Source: Microbulbifer mangrovi (GTDB taxonomy: Bacteria; Pseudomonadota; Gammaproteobacteria; Pseudomonadales; Cellvibrionaceae). From it: a DNA stretch of 40,839 nucleotides. Shown in pieces: positions 17,025-26,651 of the stretch (position 1 is its first letter; the number at the start of each line of letters is the position of its first letter). A program made the translations under genes and the position numbers. The stretch spans positions 1 through 40,839 of the forward strand of contig NZ_LZDE01000320.1 of NCBI RefSeq assembly GCF_002009015.1, in the 5' to 3' direction. The notes under the pieces are model-generated. The model was not told the DNA's origin. It did not search any database and saw only the letters and a program-made list of their open reading frames with translations.

Positions 17025-18806
17025 ATGTATTCGATACCTTCTTTATCCGCAAGGTTTATTTTATTTTTTACCGTCGCGACGGTACTTGTCGGAGCCTGCA
17101 GTCGAAAACCTGTAGCGAATGACGAAGTTGCACAGATACTTTCTCCGAATAGCCAGCTGTGGGAAACGGGCGATATTCATACGCCCGAATATTTTCGACA
17201 AGCCATTCAGCAACTCGGCCAGTTGCTATCCACGCCGGCGCCGGACACCGGCAAAGTTGACCGGCTTATGTATTATCTGCGCGCATACAGTTATTTGGGT
17301 CCTTACGAAGAAATTGATCATATGCAATGGCTGACACTGGACACGGTAATGACCAGACTCCGCCAGCACCCCGTGTTCAGCGCAGACAGTGACAAAGCAG
17401 CGCGATTACAGGAGCACTTTGCGGTCACCCTCTTCCGCTATTACGACAGGGCCCCACTCGCAGCCAGATTACCAGCTCATGTGGACACACTACAGGCAGT
17501 TCTCGAGCGATATCAGCGTGGCGACTTATCTGTATCGAAGCAATATGCCCTGTGGGAAAGTCTTCGCGCGATCGGCTTTCTCGGCTACCAGGCTCGCAGC
17601 AATCAGCTGATCGCCGATACCCTTCTCCATCACAAGCGTCTGGAAAAAACGCTGCTCGAATTTTCTCGAAGTGATAATGGATATACCGAGGAACGCCACT
17701 GGCCCCTGAATCACACTTTGTGGGCGCTGGGCAACCTGCAACTATTGATGGATGAGGAACAGGGCGAGCTGCTCGACGAAACCGTATGGCGGCTGCTTTC
17801 CAGAGATCTTTCCGGATTGAACCAGGGACAGCAACAAGCACTGTACACGCGGCCATATCTGGTCACTTCGTTTCGCGGTAAAAGTGCCTGTGAGGAAGAG
17901 TTCCCCGAACGCTGCGCCTTGCCGGACGCATCCGTTGCACTGCCGATTTCACACAACTGTTCGGAATCGCTGATCATCAGAGCCAACAGCATGGGCGATG
18001 CCGCGCTGCTCAGTGCCTGTGAACAAATGCTCGCACAGGAACAGGACTTCCACCTGAAGCTGGCAAGTGATGGACAACCCGTAGCCGAGGATCATAACGA
18101 CAAGCTCGAGGTGGTCGTATTCGACAATTACAGTCAATACAACCAATACGCCTCACTATTATTCGATATCAATACCAACAATGGCGGCATGTATCTTGAG
18201 GGTACGCCGGAGGAACCCGGCAACCAGGCTCGCTTCATCGCCTTCGAGGCCTTCTGGAAAGACCCGGACTTCACCATCTGGAACCTGGAGCACGAGTACG
18301 TGCACTACCTGGATGGACGATTTAACAAGCGGGGCGGATTCGGGCATTTTCCCAGCCATATGGTCTGGTGGTCCGAAGGATTGGCGAACTATATTGCCCA
18401 GGGAGAAGAGTACGACAGCGCCCAGCGGGACCTGAACGAGAGCCGCCCATCGGACTATCCGAGCCTCGCGGATATTTTCGCCACCACCTATGAGGATGGC
18501 TCTACCCGCGTCTATTCCTGGAGCTATCTGGCCATCCAGTTCCTCTACCAGCAGGACCGAAGCCACTTGTCTCGCCTGGCCGACCATCTGCGCGCTGACG
18601 ATTTCGAAGGTTATACGGCGCAACTCGATAAGCTCGCAGATACCCTGCAACCGGCCTTTGCCGACTGGCTGCGACAAAGAGCAAGCGCAAATGATTCGGT
18701 CGATGAACCGGAGAAGTTACCACGGCGACTTTACCGATACCTGTATCGCGACTACCTGCAGCCATTGGAGCTATCTGCCGGAGAACAGCACCGCCATCTC
18801 GGATGA
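17025..18806 (+). CDS. M9 family collagenase, predicted surface lipoprotein without PPC domains
   Basis: About 593 residues from the ATG at 17025. In-frame TTG codons at 17016 and 17022 are alternatives. The N-terminus is a lipoprotein signal: hydrophobic residues 11-23, then VGAC with Cys25. Residue +2 is Ser, which by the E. coli rule favours the outer membrane. The M9 activator-like region covers about 45-330. The catalytic core has HEYVH (His423, Glu424, His427) and Glu451 in WWSEGLANY. The zinc-site region closely parallels that of the preceding gene (NTNNGGMYLEG, HEYVHYLDGRF), so the two look like a tandem duplication. It stops after the catalytic domain and lacks linker and PPC domains. 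Likely a cell-bound collagenase or gelatinase that trims fragments next to the receptors (inference). Confidence 0.9.
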   Translation: MYSIPSLSARFILFFTVATVLVGACSRKPVANDEVAQILSPNSQLWETGDIHTPEYFRQAIQQLGQLLSTPAPDTGKVDRLMYYLRAYSYLGPYEEIDHMQWLTLDTVMTRLRQHPVFSADSDKAARLQEHFAVTLFRYYDRAPLAARLPAHVDTLQAVLERYQRGDLSVSKQYALWESLRAIGFLGYQARSNQLIADTLLHHKRLEKTLLEFSRSDNGYTEERHWPLNHTLWALGNLQLLMDEEQGELLDETVWRLLSRDLSGLNQGQQQALYTRPYLVTSFRGKSACEEEFPERCALPDASVALPISHNCSESLIIRANSMGDAALLSACEQMLAQEQDFHLKLASDGQPVAEDHNDKLEVVVFDNYSQYNQYASLLFDINTNNGGMYLEGTPEEPGNQARFIAFEAFWKDPDFTIWNLEHEYVHYLDGRFNKRGGFGHFPSHMVWWSEGLANYIAQGEEYDSAQRDLNESRPSDYPSLADIFATTYEDGSTRVYSWSYLAIQFLYQQDRSHLSRLADHLRADDFEGYTAQLDKLADTLQPAFADWLRQRASANDSVDEPEKLPRRLYRYLYRDYLQPLELSAGEQHRHLG

Positions 18807-18905
18807 GATAGCCACAACTGCGTGCCGCAGGCCTGCGCCTGCGGTCCCCTCCCCCCGTCTCATGACCTCATTCACCATCACACCCCGCCACGCCCAAAAA
18901 ACCTA

Positions 18906-18954
18906 TTGCACACAAAAGCACATTTGGTTAGTGTTAATATGCTCTTGCACACAA
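18906..18954. promoter_or_regulatory. Two identical TTGCACACAA motifs upstream of TonB receptor 18987
   Basis: TTGCACACAA occurs at 18906-18915 and again at 18945-18954, starts 39 bp apart (close to four helical turns). The second copy is about 30 bp before the ATG, a position suited to repression. The region between is A/T-rich and probably holds the promoter. Confidence 0.65.
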
Positions 18955-18986
18955 AATAAAACATAACACTATTAGGGGAACAGTAA

Positions 18987-21833
18987 ATGCAGACCTCAAA
19001 GAAGCTGCTGGCCATCGCCATTGCGGCGACCGCCAGTCACTCCGCCCTGTCACAGTCCGCGAACGACGATACCGACAGCAATATCGGGGATGCGGCGCTC
19101 GTTGAAGAGCTGGTGGTGACAGGATCGAGAATCCAGCGCTCCACTTTCGATACGCCATCGCCAACATCGGTGATCGATAAAGAAGCGATCCAGATGACCG
19201 GCGAACTGAACCTGAACGAAGTGCTCTCGACCATGCCCCAGTTCGGTGCCGGCTACGACGCCACCAGCGGAAGCTATTCATTTGGCAACTCCGGCCTCAA
19301 TGCGCTGGATATGCGTGACCTCGGCGTTAAGCGCACGCTATCGCTGGTAAACGGCCACCGCCCGGTGCAGATCACCAGTGACAACAACACCATGGTCACG
19401 GAAATTGGCATGATCCCCGCTGAACTGGTGGAGCGTATCGAGGTGCTGACCGGCGGTGCATCCGCGGTTTACGGTGCCGACGCCGTCGCGGGCGTGGTGA
19501 ACTTCATCCTCAAGGACAACTATGAGGGGGTTTCCGTGCGGACCCAGCTGGGCACCACCGAGGAAGGTGGCGCGGACAACGGATCCCTTACCTTCACTTT
19601 CGGCGAAAACTTCGCCAACAATCGGGGCAATTTTGCCTTGTCGCTGGACTACTTCGAGCAGAAGCCCCTCTACTATCGAGATCGCGAAAGTGCTGCCGGT
19701 CGTACGCGCTATATCCCAAATCCGGAAAACACCGGCCCCGAAGACGGCATCCCGGATTTCATCATCCACAACAACATTACCTACCCGGACTTCAATATCA
19801 CCGGAAATGCTTTTGGTGTATGGAACCCGGAATACCAGGAAAGTGACTGGTATCAGCTGAATGGTGAACAGGCGCAACTGAGAACACCTGCATCTGCCCT
19901 GTCCCAGGGATGGATGGCAACCGACGGTAGCGGCTACGATCCCAATGCGTACAATTTCGCCCGCAGTCCATTCGAACGCTTGAATGGCTACAGCCGAGTC
20001 ACCTATGACCTGACCGACACCACGCGTTTCTCCGCCGACCTCATGTATTCCAAGACCGAGTCTTACGACGAAATCGATCCCGATTTTATCTGGGGCACCT
20101 GGACCACAGTTGAAGACCTCGAGTCAAACGGGATTGCAATCCCCTCCGGCGTACAGCAGGTTTTGTCAGACTACGGCGACAACTGGCTTTTACTCCCCTA
20201 TACCTTTTCCAACGCCGGCCCGCGCTGGCATACCACCGAGCGTGAATACGTTGCAGTCAGCGCGTCGCTTGAAGGCGAGTTCAATAATGGTTGGAAATGG
20301 GATACCTACCTCAATACAGGCTTTACCGACTCACAGCTAACCCAAGGCAACAGCCTGCGCTACGATCGTTTGGACAGCAGCAATTTCACCCTGATTGGCC
20401 CCTGTGTAGAGGACGGCAACTGCCCGGATTTTTCACCATTTACACCGTCGTCTGACGCCGTCCACGACTATGTCATGGCCACCCACACCACCAATACAGA
20501 TGTGGAGCAGCATGCATTCGCTGCAAACCTGACGGGAGATCTGCTTGAACTGCCGGCGGGATTTGCAAAATTCGGCGCGGGCTTTGAATCTCGCTACGAA
20601 AGCCTGGACTACCAGCCTTCCGAGCTGTGGCAATCCGGGGTACTGAGTTCTCAGCAAACTGCCATTGATGATGTGAGCCGCACGGTGCACGAAGCCTACG
20701 GCGAATTGCTGGTTCCGCTGCTCGCCGACCTGCCTCTCATGCAAAGCCTGGAGTTTGAAGCCGCTGTTCGCGGTGCCGAGTACTCCACCGAGGCCGCCAA
20801 CTTTACCAGCTGGAAAACCGGCCTTAACTGGGCGATCAATGACAGCGTGCGTTTCCGAACCGTCTACTCAAAAGCCGTGCGTGCACCACAGCTGGGTGAA
20901 ATGTATCTGGGAACCAGTATCGGATATACCGACCTGACCGACCCTTGCGATGCCGACGAGATTGATGGCGGGCCAGCAGACGGTCGCCGCGCCGTCAATT
21001 GCGCCGCACTGGGTATTGATTCCGGCTGGGACTCCAACCTCAAGGGACAGCGCGGACGGGTAATCTCCGAGGGCAACCAGGACCTCAAGGAAGAAGATGC
21101 GACGACCTTTACCGCGGGTATTGTGTTCACGCCGACCTCCATTGAAGGCCTGAACGTTTCTATCGACTACTACGATATCGACCTCACCGACATGATCGTG
21201 CGTTTTGGTGCGAGCAATACCCTGGCGCTGTGTGTGGACTCAGAAAGCGTTAACAACGATTTCTGTACCCAGGTGGTTCGTGCCGCTAACGGCGATGTGG
21301 AATCCGTGCGGGACACGTATATCAATGCGGACGGTTCACGCCGGACCGGTGTGGATATCGAGGCGGATTACCAGTTTAGCCTGGTGGACGTATTCAATCT
21401 GCCGGGTGATCTGCGGTTCAACCTGGTCACTACGCGTCAACTGGAGAGTTCCTATTCTGCGACCAACAACCTTACCGGGGAATTGGAAACTACCGATTAC
21501 CTCGGCGAGTTTGGCGTGCCCAAATGGAAAGCAGATCTTCGCACCAGCTACTACCTGAATGATCTGTCGGTGAGCCTAACGACCAAGTTTACCCAGGGCG
21601 GCCCAATTGACCTGGATGGCCGTGCAGAACGCTATGAACGCAGCGAGGTAAAAGACTCCCTGTACTTCAATCTGTGGGCGGGATACCAGGTTGCGGAATC
21701 GACGCAGCTGTACCTGGGCATCAACAACCTGACCGATGAGCGCTGGACCGACCATCCCTACACGTCTTATGGCTCAGCCAATTACTCACTGTTGGGCCGC
21801 ACCCTGTACGCGGGGGCCCAGCTCAAGTTCTAA
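18987..21833 (+). CDS. TonB-dependent outer-membrane receptor (collagen locus, first)
   Basis: 948 residues. A signal peptide covers about 1-23 (SHSALSQ/SA). A TonB-box-like stretch LVEELVVTGSRI lies near 38-49. The plug covers about 52-170 (LVNGHRPV, VERIEVLTGGASAVYGADAVAGVVNF). The barrel ends in the C-terminal Phe signature (LYAGAQLKF). AGGGGAA lies before the ATG. Receptors of this branch import peptides or glycans too large for porins. Its position right behind two collagenases and behind two copies of the locus motif makes collagen-derived peptides the likely cargo (inference). A strong terminator follows. An iron-complex receptor is the alternative, but no siderophore genes are near. 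Confidence 0.92.
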   Translation: MQTSKKLLAIAIAATASHSALSQSANDDTDSNIGDAALVEELVVTGSRIQRSTFDTPSPTSVIDKEAIQMTGELNLNEVLSTMPQFGAGYDATSGSYSFGNSGLNALDMRDLGVKRTLSLVNGHRPVQITSDNNTMVTEIGMIPAELVERIEVLTGGASAVYGADAVAGVVNFILKDNYEGVSVRTQLGTTEEGGADNGSLTFTFGENFANNRGNFALSLDYFEQKPLYYRDRESAAGRTRYIPNPENTGPEDGIPDFIIHNNITYPDFNITGNAFGVWNPEYQESDWYQLNGEQAQLRTPASALSQGWMATDGSGYDPNAYNFARSPFERLNGYSRVTYDLTDTTRFSADLMYSKTESYDEIDPDFIWGTWTTVEDLESNGIAIPSGVQQVLSDYGDNWLLLPYTFSNAGPRWHTTEREYVAVSASLEGEFNNGWKWDTYLNTGFTDSQLTQGNSLRYDRLDSSNFTLIGPCVEDGNCPDFSPFTPSSDAVHDYVMATHTTNTDVEQHAFAANLTGDLLELPAGFAKFGAGFESRYESLDYQPSELWQSGVLSSQQTAIDDVSRTVHEAYGELLVPLLADLPLMQSLEFEAAVRGAEYSTEAANFTSWKTGLNWAINDSVRFRTVYSKAVRAPQLGEMYLGTSIGYTDLTDPCDADEIDGGPADGRRAVNCAALGIDSGWDSNLKGQRGRVISEGNQDLKEEDATTFTAGIVFTPTSIEGLNVSIDYYDIDLTDMIVRFGASNTLALCVDSESVNNDFCTQVVRAANGDVESVRDTYINADGSRRTGVDIEADYQFSLVDVFNLPGDLRFNLVTTRQLESSYSATNNLTGELETTDYLGEFGVPKWKADLRTSYYLNDLSVSLTTKFTQGGPIDLDGRAERYERSEVKDSLYFNLWAGYQVAESTQLYLGINNLTDERWTDHPYTSYGSANYSLLGRTLYAGAQLKF

Positions 21834-21948
21834 GGCCCTAAAACGCATTCACCACGACTTGTCGTTTTACACAGCGGTACGCAATCGTACTCACAGGTAC
21901 TTGCCCCGAGGGGCTTTCTTACAGAGAACGTTGGACCTCTCTGCTTGT

Positions 21949-21973
21949 GCGCCGCTTAGCGGCGCTTTTTTTT
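21949..21973 (+). terminator. Terminator of TonB receptor 18987
   Basis: A perfect 7-bp GC stem (GCGCCGC at 21949-21955, GCGGCGC at 21959-21965) with loop TTA is followed by eight T (21966-21973). It lies 115 bases behind the stop. Confidence 0.92.
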
Positions 21974-22019
21974 GCAGTCCGATTTGCCCGCGCTTGTTCG
22001 TGGCAAACTCCGCGGAATC

Positions 22020-22077
22020 TTCCCTAATACATTCCCTAATACATTCCCGAGGACATTCCCAGGCACTTTCCCAGACA
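22020..22077. repeat. Five-copy 12-bp direct repeat between two convergent receptor genes
   Basis: TTCCC recurs at 22020, 22032, 22044 and 22056, and near 22068, a strict 12-bp period. The first two units are identical (TTCCCTAATACA), and later ones keep TTCCC and a final ACA or AC. It lies between the terminators at 21949 and 22077 in the 322-bp gap 21834-22155, which otherwise holds no gene. Confidence 0.7.
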
Positions 22078-22103
22078 AAAAAATCCCGGCTTATGGCCGG
22101 GAT
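22077..22103 (-). terminator. Terminator of TonB receptor 22156-25110
   Basis: An 8-bp stem (ATCCCGGC at 22083-22090, GCCGGGAT at 22096-22103) with a 5-base loop is followed on the minus strand by seven T (complement of 22077-22083). It lies about 50 bases after the receptor stop. Confidence 0.88.
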
Positions 22104-22155
22104 CTCGTGTTCTCGATGGGTCTCGCCTTTTGGGTGGACCCGGACAGTGAATCAA

Positions 22156-25110
22156 TCAGAAATCGTAGCGGGCGACCAAGCTGAAGTAACGCGCACGGCT
22201 TCTCATTTCAGTCAGCCCGTAGTCCGGATTGGCTTCCAAGCCGTTCGCGCCCTGAACCGAGCGGATCTCGTTAACATCCAGCGGGGCATCGTCGTTCAGT
22301 GCGTTGTAGATAGTGCCCTTGAGCAACAGGTCACCGTCAAATAGCGGCATGCGATACGCAAGCGACAGATCCAGCTGCTTGCTCCACGGTAGATTACCGG
22401 CCGAGCCGCGTGGCGCCGGGTTGCCATTTTCATCATAGAACGAAGCTTCCCCGTAGTACTGGCTGATACAGTCGCTCCAGGGGCTACCCTCGGCACAGCT
22501 GTCGACGCCCGCCGGGTGAATGCTGAAATAGTTCTGCGGCCGGCCAGAAACCAGCGAGGTTACAAAACCAAACGTCAGGTCATCACTCAGGTCGTAGAAG
22601 CCGTTCAGCTTGAAGGCGTGGCGATGGTCATTGGGAAGATCGCCGTAACCGTGGTCCATCAGGTCCGCGTAATCGTAAGATGTGGTCCAACCCGGATCCG
22701 CCTGGTTGTTGTCGGTACGCACCAGACCTTCCGTATTGCCGTAGCTGTGCGACCAGGTGTAGGAAGCATCCAGGAACAACTGGTCGGTAACCTGGCCACG
22801 CAGGGATGTCTCGAGTGCGAGATACCGGCGGGAAGCCTTGGGCAATGCCAGTTCTTCAGCGGAAAGGCTCACACTGTCAGGCTGTCCATCGCCATCGAAA
22901 TCGTAACGGATATTCACATCTTCACCAGGGTTGAGCAGCACGTAATAGCTGCTCTGGCCAACGTTATCCTCGATACCGTTGGCCTCTAGGTAATTGCTCA
23001 ATACCGGGCCAATATCCGAATCTTCAACCGAGCGTTTTAGATCCCGGTAGACACCGCGAACACCAAGAACCATACCGTCCAGCACCAGTGTTTCCATGCC
23101 GACGGTGAACTCATCAGAGTACATGCCTTCCAGGTTACCGCTGGCGATCAATTCCGGTTCCACAATACCCTGTTGCCGCACATAGCTGTGCAGCAGGTCA
23201 CCACGGCTTGGTGAGCCGTCTTCATTCAGCGCAACGCGGCCGTCGGCGTCGGTGGTGCCGGGCTCGTAATAGTCGAACGTCTCACGGGAGAAGGAACCCT
23301 GAGTGATGTTCATGTTGGCAGAAACCGGCTGGTAGTAACGCCCGTAAGTGGCAAACGCCTTGCTGTTGCCATCCCCGTTAAAGTCCCAGATTGCCTGGAT
23401 ACGAGGTGAGATCCCCTCATTTTTTACGAAGGCGTCACCACCAGTTACGGTATTTTCAAACTGCTCGTAGCGCGCCCCGAGGTTCAGGGTAAAATCATCG
23501 GTTACGGTCCAGGAATCCTGCAGGTAAAGTGCGGTTGCGCTCACCGTGGAGTCGGTACCGCGTACGCGAATCCTGCGCTGAACGAGGCTCGTGCCCTCCG
23601 GCTGCAGAGACGGATCGTTGACCGTCGCAAGGCGCTGTTGCCACCAGCCGCGGGCGTCGCCCTCCCCGTTCTGGTTTTCCTGGTAGAAAACATCCACGGT
23701 GCTGTGATCTACACCCACCTTGATGGCGTGATCCAGCAGGTCATAGCTCAAGTCCAGGCGTACCTGATCGCGAATATAGTCCTCGTCGTATATCGTGGAA
23801 TCACTGTGGTTACTGAAACTGACACAGGTAGCACGACAATCGTACACGGAAGGCAAGCTGTTCAGAGCAGAGTTGTAAACGGTCTCTTGGGTACGGCCAG
23901 CAGTCAGATCCACGGTGAGTGCATCGGTCAGGCGACCGTTGTAGTGCATCCCGTACACCTGGCCACCCTCTCGACTTTTCGTGTTTCCGAGAAAATCACC
24001 TACCTGATTTTGGTCAGGGGCATAGGAAAAGCTCTGGTATTCGCCATTTTCTTCATTGTTGATCGCGGTAAAATCCAGCGCGTGATCTTCGTTGATAAAC
24101 CAGTCGAGCTTTACCAGCCAGCGATCTTCCTCGCGAGTGCGGTCATAGAAGCTGGAACCACTCGCCCATTGATCGTCCGTTTTACGCGGGCTGTACAGGG
24201 CATAGAAGAACGCTTTGTCGGGTACAATCGGGCCGCTTGCCCAGACCTGCGCCTCGTGGAAATCCATCCCGCTCTGCTCAGTGTTAAGGGTGTAATCCCC
24301 GGCCGCATTGCGCACCGAGCTGTGCTGGCTGCGCATTCCGTCCGGGTCCATACGCAGTTGTGAGCCGAAATTGAACTCGTTGTTACCGGACTTCGAGACG
24401 GCATTGATAATCCCGCCAAGGGCACCGCCAAATTCCGGGTCGATAGCCCCGGTCTTGACCTGGGTCTGGCTGATGGCCTCCCACGGCAGCGCAATGGAGC
24501 CAAGCCCGGTTTTGATATTGGATACGTTCAGGCCATTGAGGTAGTAGCCATTCTCCGCGGAGGACGCACCGCCAAAGCTGGAGGCACCGTTGAAACTGCT
24601 ACCGCCGGCACTGACAACGCCCGGCGCGAGCTGCGCCATCGCTTCAAACCCGGTATTGACCGGTAGCAATTCGAGTTTTTCCTGGGTGATGACAACACCT
24701 GCTGTGGAAGATCCTGTATCGACCGGACGCCGCATGCTGCCGGTGACTTCAACGATCTCCAGCACCTCGCCGGGTTCGGCGAGTGTCCCATCGTAAACCA
24801 CGGCCTGGCCCACACGCACCAGCACTTCTGGTGCGCTCGCACTGTCGTACCCTTCTTTCTCAAATCGCAGGGTGTATTCGCCCACCGGCAGGTTGCGCAG
24901 GTTGTACTCACCCTTTGCGTTGGTGGTGACGGTCCGCGTAAATCCCTTGCCGATATGAGTCACAGTAATTTCCGCCCCGGCCAAGACCTCACCGCGCGAA
25001 CTGATTACCTGTCCCTTCAAGGTACCCCCTGAAGTATCCGCCGCCAACACGGCCGTACTGCCCAAGGTGGCGCTAATGGCGAGCGCCAATAGTCCTTTTT
25101 TGATTTCCAT
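22156..25110 (-). CDS. Oar-like TonB-dependent receptor with N-terminal carboxypeptidase-regulatory-like domain
   Basis: 984 residues. A signal peptide covers about 1-23 (STAVLA/AD). An Ig-like carboxypeptidase regulatory-like domain covers about 28-112 (GTLKGQVISSRGEVLAGAEI, then YNLRNLPVGEYTLRFEK). The plug covers about 118-240 (VEVTGSMRRPVD, then QTQVKTGAIDPEFGGALGG), with a large barrel ending VARYDF. This architecture matches Oar-type receptors, one of which in Myxococcus takes part in protease secretion, while others import peptides. AAGAG lies just before the start ATG. It shares a 140-bp divergent control region with the POT-like transporter, and that region has three locus motifs. 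Import of collagen peptides is the favoured role. Help in exporting a protease is the alternative. Confidence 0.91.
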   Translation of the reverse strand: MEIKKGLLALAISATLGSTAVLAADTSGGTLKGQVISSRGEVLAGAEITVTHIGKGFTRTVTTNAKGEYNLRNLPVGEYTLRFEKEGYDSASAPEVLVRVGQAVVYDGTLAEPGEVLEIVEVTGSMRRPVDTGSSTAGVVITQEKLELLPVNTGFEAMAQLAPGVVSAGGSSFNGASSFGGASSAENGYYLNGLNVSNIKTGLGSIALPWEAISQTQVKTGAIDPEFGGALGGIINAVSKSGNNEFNFGSQLRMDPDGMRSQHSSVRNAAGDYTLNTEQSGMDFHEAQVWASGPIVPDKAFFYALYSPRKTDDQWASGSSFYDRTREEDRWLVKLDWFINEDHALDFTAINNEENGEYQSFSYAPDQNQVGDFLGNTKSREGGQVYGMHYNGRLTDALTVDLTAGRTQETVYNSALNSLPSVYDCRATCVSFSNHSDSTIYDEDYIRDQVRLDLSYDLLDHAIKVGVDHSTVDVFYQENQNGEGDARGWWQQRLATVNDPSLQPEGTSLVQRRIRVRGTDSTVSATALYLQDSWTVTDDFTLNLGARYEQFENTVTGGDAFVKNEGISPRIQAIWDFNGDGNSKAFATYGRYYQPVSANMNITQGSFSRETFDYYEPGTTDADGRVALNEDGSPSRGDLLHSYVRQQGIVEPELIASGNLEGMYSDEFTVGMETLVLDGMVLGVRGVYRDLKRSVEDSDIGPVLSNYLEANGIEDNVGQSSYYVLLNPGEDVNIRYDFDGDGQPDSVSLSAEELALPKASRRYLALETSLRGQVTDQLFLDASYTWSHSYGNTEGLVRTDNNQADPGWTTSYDYADLMDHGYGDLPNDHRHAFKLNGFYDLSDDLTFGFVTSLVSGRPQNYFSIHPAGVDSCAEGSPWSDCISQYYGEASFYDENGNPAPRGSAGNLPWSKQLDLSLAYRMPLFDGDLLLKGTIYNALNDDAPLDVNEIRSVQGANGLEANPDYGLTEMRSRARYFSLVARYDF

Positions 25111-25147
25111 AGTCTCTTAACCCTCGGTTTATTCTCGATATTTATTA

Positions 25148-25202
25148 TTGCGCTCAAAATATTTTTGCACGCAATATCAACTTAAACATATCTTGTGTAC
25201 AA
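25148..25202. promoter_or_regulatory. Three TTGYRYNCAA motifs in the receptor/transporter divergent promoter
   Basis: The motifs are TTGCGCTCAA (25148-25157), TTGCACGCAA (25165-25174) and TTGTGTACAA (25193-25202). All lie within the 140 bp between the minus-strand receptor start (25110) and the plus-strand transporter start (25251). This is the densest cluster of the motif in the window and would let one regulator control both directions. Confidence 0.65.
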
Positions 25203-25250
25203 TGACAAGAAACGAGAATAACGAGTCAGCGACAGACAGGGGGCACCGCT

Positions 25251-26651
25251 ATGGGCCAATCGACACCGGCACACTTAGACGCCGCAATACCAGCGACACC
25301 AGTAACAGCAGAGACAGACTCGGACACCGCCAGCCGACGCTCCGGTTTTGATCGCAGTTTCTACGTGGCGAATGCCATGGAAATTTTTGAACGGCTGGCC
25401 TGGTACGGGTTCTTCACCCTTTCCTCGCTCTATATGAGCTCGGACGTGAGTTCTGGGGGACTCGGGTTTACTGATATCGAGCGCGGCACGATTCAGGGAA
25501 TCATTCCCTTCTTGCTGTATCTACTACCGGTTTTTACCGGGGCACTGGGCGACCGCTACGGGTACAGGAAGATGTTCCTTATCGCCTTCGCCATCATGAC
25601 ACCGAGCTACTACCTGCTTGGCCAGGTCAGTAGCTACGGCGCCTTCTTTACGGTATTGCTGTTTGTGGCCCTCGGTGCAGCCATATTCAAACCTTTGGTT
25701 GTGGCGACAGTGAGTCGAACCACCAATGACCAGAACCGGGGAGTAGGATTCGGGATTTTCTATACCATGGTGAATGTGGGAGGTTTTGTGGGCCCATTGA
25801 TAGCCGGGGTGATCAAGGCCATCAGCTGGGACTGGGTGTTTACCCTTGCCTCCGCCTGGATCGCAGTCAATTTCCTGCTTCTGCTGGTTTACCGAGAACC
25901 GGTAACAACAACGCCCGTACCCGAATCGAAGAATCCAATCTCAATCGTGACGGATATCGCGCGCGTAATACAAAACCGGCCGTTTGTAATCTACCTGTTG
26001 ATCATGTCCGGCTTCTGGGCCTGCTATAACCAGCTATTTCTTACGCTGCCCCTGTATATACGGGATTTTATCGATACTGCTCCCTTACTCGAAACCGTAG
26101 CCCGTTTTAGCCCAGGCGTCGCCGGTGCGATTGCCTCGGAAGACGGGACTCAGGTAAGCCCGGAATTCATTACCGCATTCAATTTCGGCAGCATCCTCGT
26201 GTTACAGATCGCCGTGAGTACCTGGTGCCAAAGCTTGCCCGCGCTCAGAGTACTGGTGATGGGCACCATAACCGTAGCCGCCAGTTTTATGTGGATTGGC
26301 TTTGGACCCGTCTGGGGTGGTTTGGGTGTAGTCACAGCGGTGGTGGCCTTTTCCGTCGGCGAAATGCTCGCATCACCGAAAAGCCAGGAGTATGTCGCAG
26401 AGTCCATGCCCAGCGCCCAGGCAGCCCTGTTTATGGGCTATTACTTTCTATCCATGGCACTGGGTTTTCTGCTGGCTGGACTAATGTCCGGCTGGGGTTA
26501 CGGGACCCTTGCCAAAAACATGGGTAGACCCGACCTGATGTGGGGATGTTTTGCATTCCTCGCATCGATAACAGCAGCCGGCCTGCTCTGGTACCACCGC
26601 CAGTTTTCCTTTCAACGCCAAAATCAAGGTAGACGCGAAGACACCCCATGA
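25251..26651 (+). CDS. POT/PTR2-like MFS peptide transporter
   Basis: 466 residues with roughly 12 hydrophobic helices. After a polar N-terminus of about 35 residues comes the ExxER motif of proton-coupled oligopeptide transporters (Glu44, Glu47, Arg48 in EIFERLAWYG). The MFS motif GDRYGYRKM follows near residue 100. A GGGGG ribosome-site-like run is about 7 bases before the ATG. Inner-membrane uptake of di- and tripeptides is the inferred role. The gene is divergent from the Oar-like receptor and its stop overlaps the start of the M24 peptidase (ATGA), so import and cleavage of Xaa-Pro or Xaa-Hyp peptides are coupled. The second half is less typical of POT, so a related MFS branch is possible. 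Confidence 0.85.
   Translation: MGQSTPAHLDAAIPATPVTAETDSDTASRRSGFDRSFYVANAMEIFERLAWYGFFTLSSLYMSSDVSSGGLGFTDIERGTIQGIIPFLLYLLPVFTGALGDRYGYRKMFLIAFAIMTPSYYLLGQVSSYGAFFTVLLFVALGAAIFKPLVVATVSRTTNDQNRGVGFGIFYTMVNVGGFVGPLIAGVIKAISWDWVFTLASAWIAVNFLLLLVYREPVTTTPVPESKNPISIVTDIARVIQNRPFVIYLLIMSGFWACYNQLFLTLPLYIRDFIDTAPLLETVARFSPGVAGAIASEDGTQVSPEFITAFNFGSILVLQIAVSTWCQSLPALRVLVMGTITVAASFMWIGFGPVWGGLGVVTAVVAFSVGEMLASPKSQEYVAESMPSAQAALFMGYYFLSMALGFLLAGLMSGWGYGTLAKNMGRPDLMWGCFAFLASITAAGLLWYHRQFSFQRQNQGRREDTP

Noticed and set aside
18825-18844. Terminator behind the second collagenase (CCGCAGG / CCTGCGG hairpin)
   Set aside because: A stem exists, but C-rich bases rather than T follow. I could not support it as an intrinsic terminator.
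22020-22077. CRISPR array
   Set aside because: The unit is only 12 bp and directly tandem, with no spacers and no cas genes nearby.
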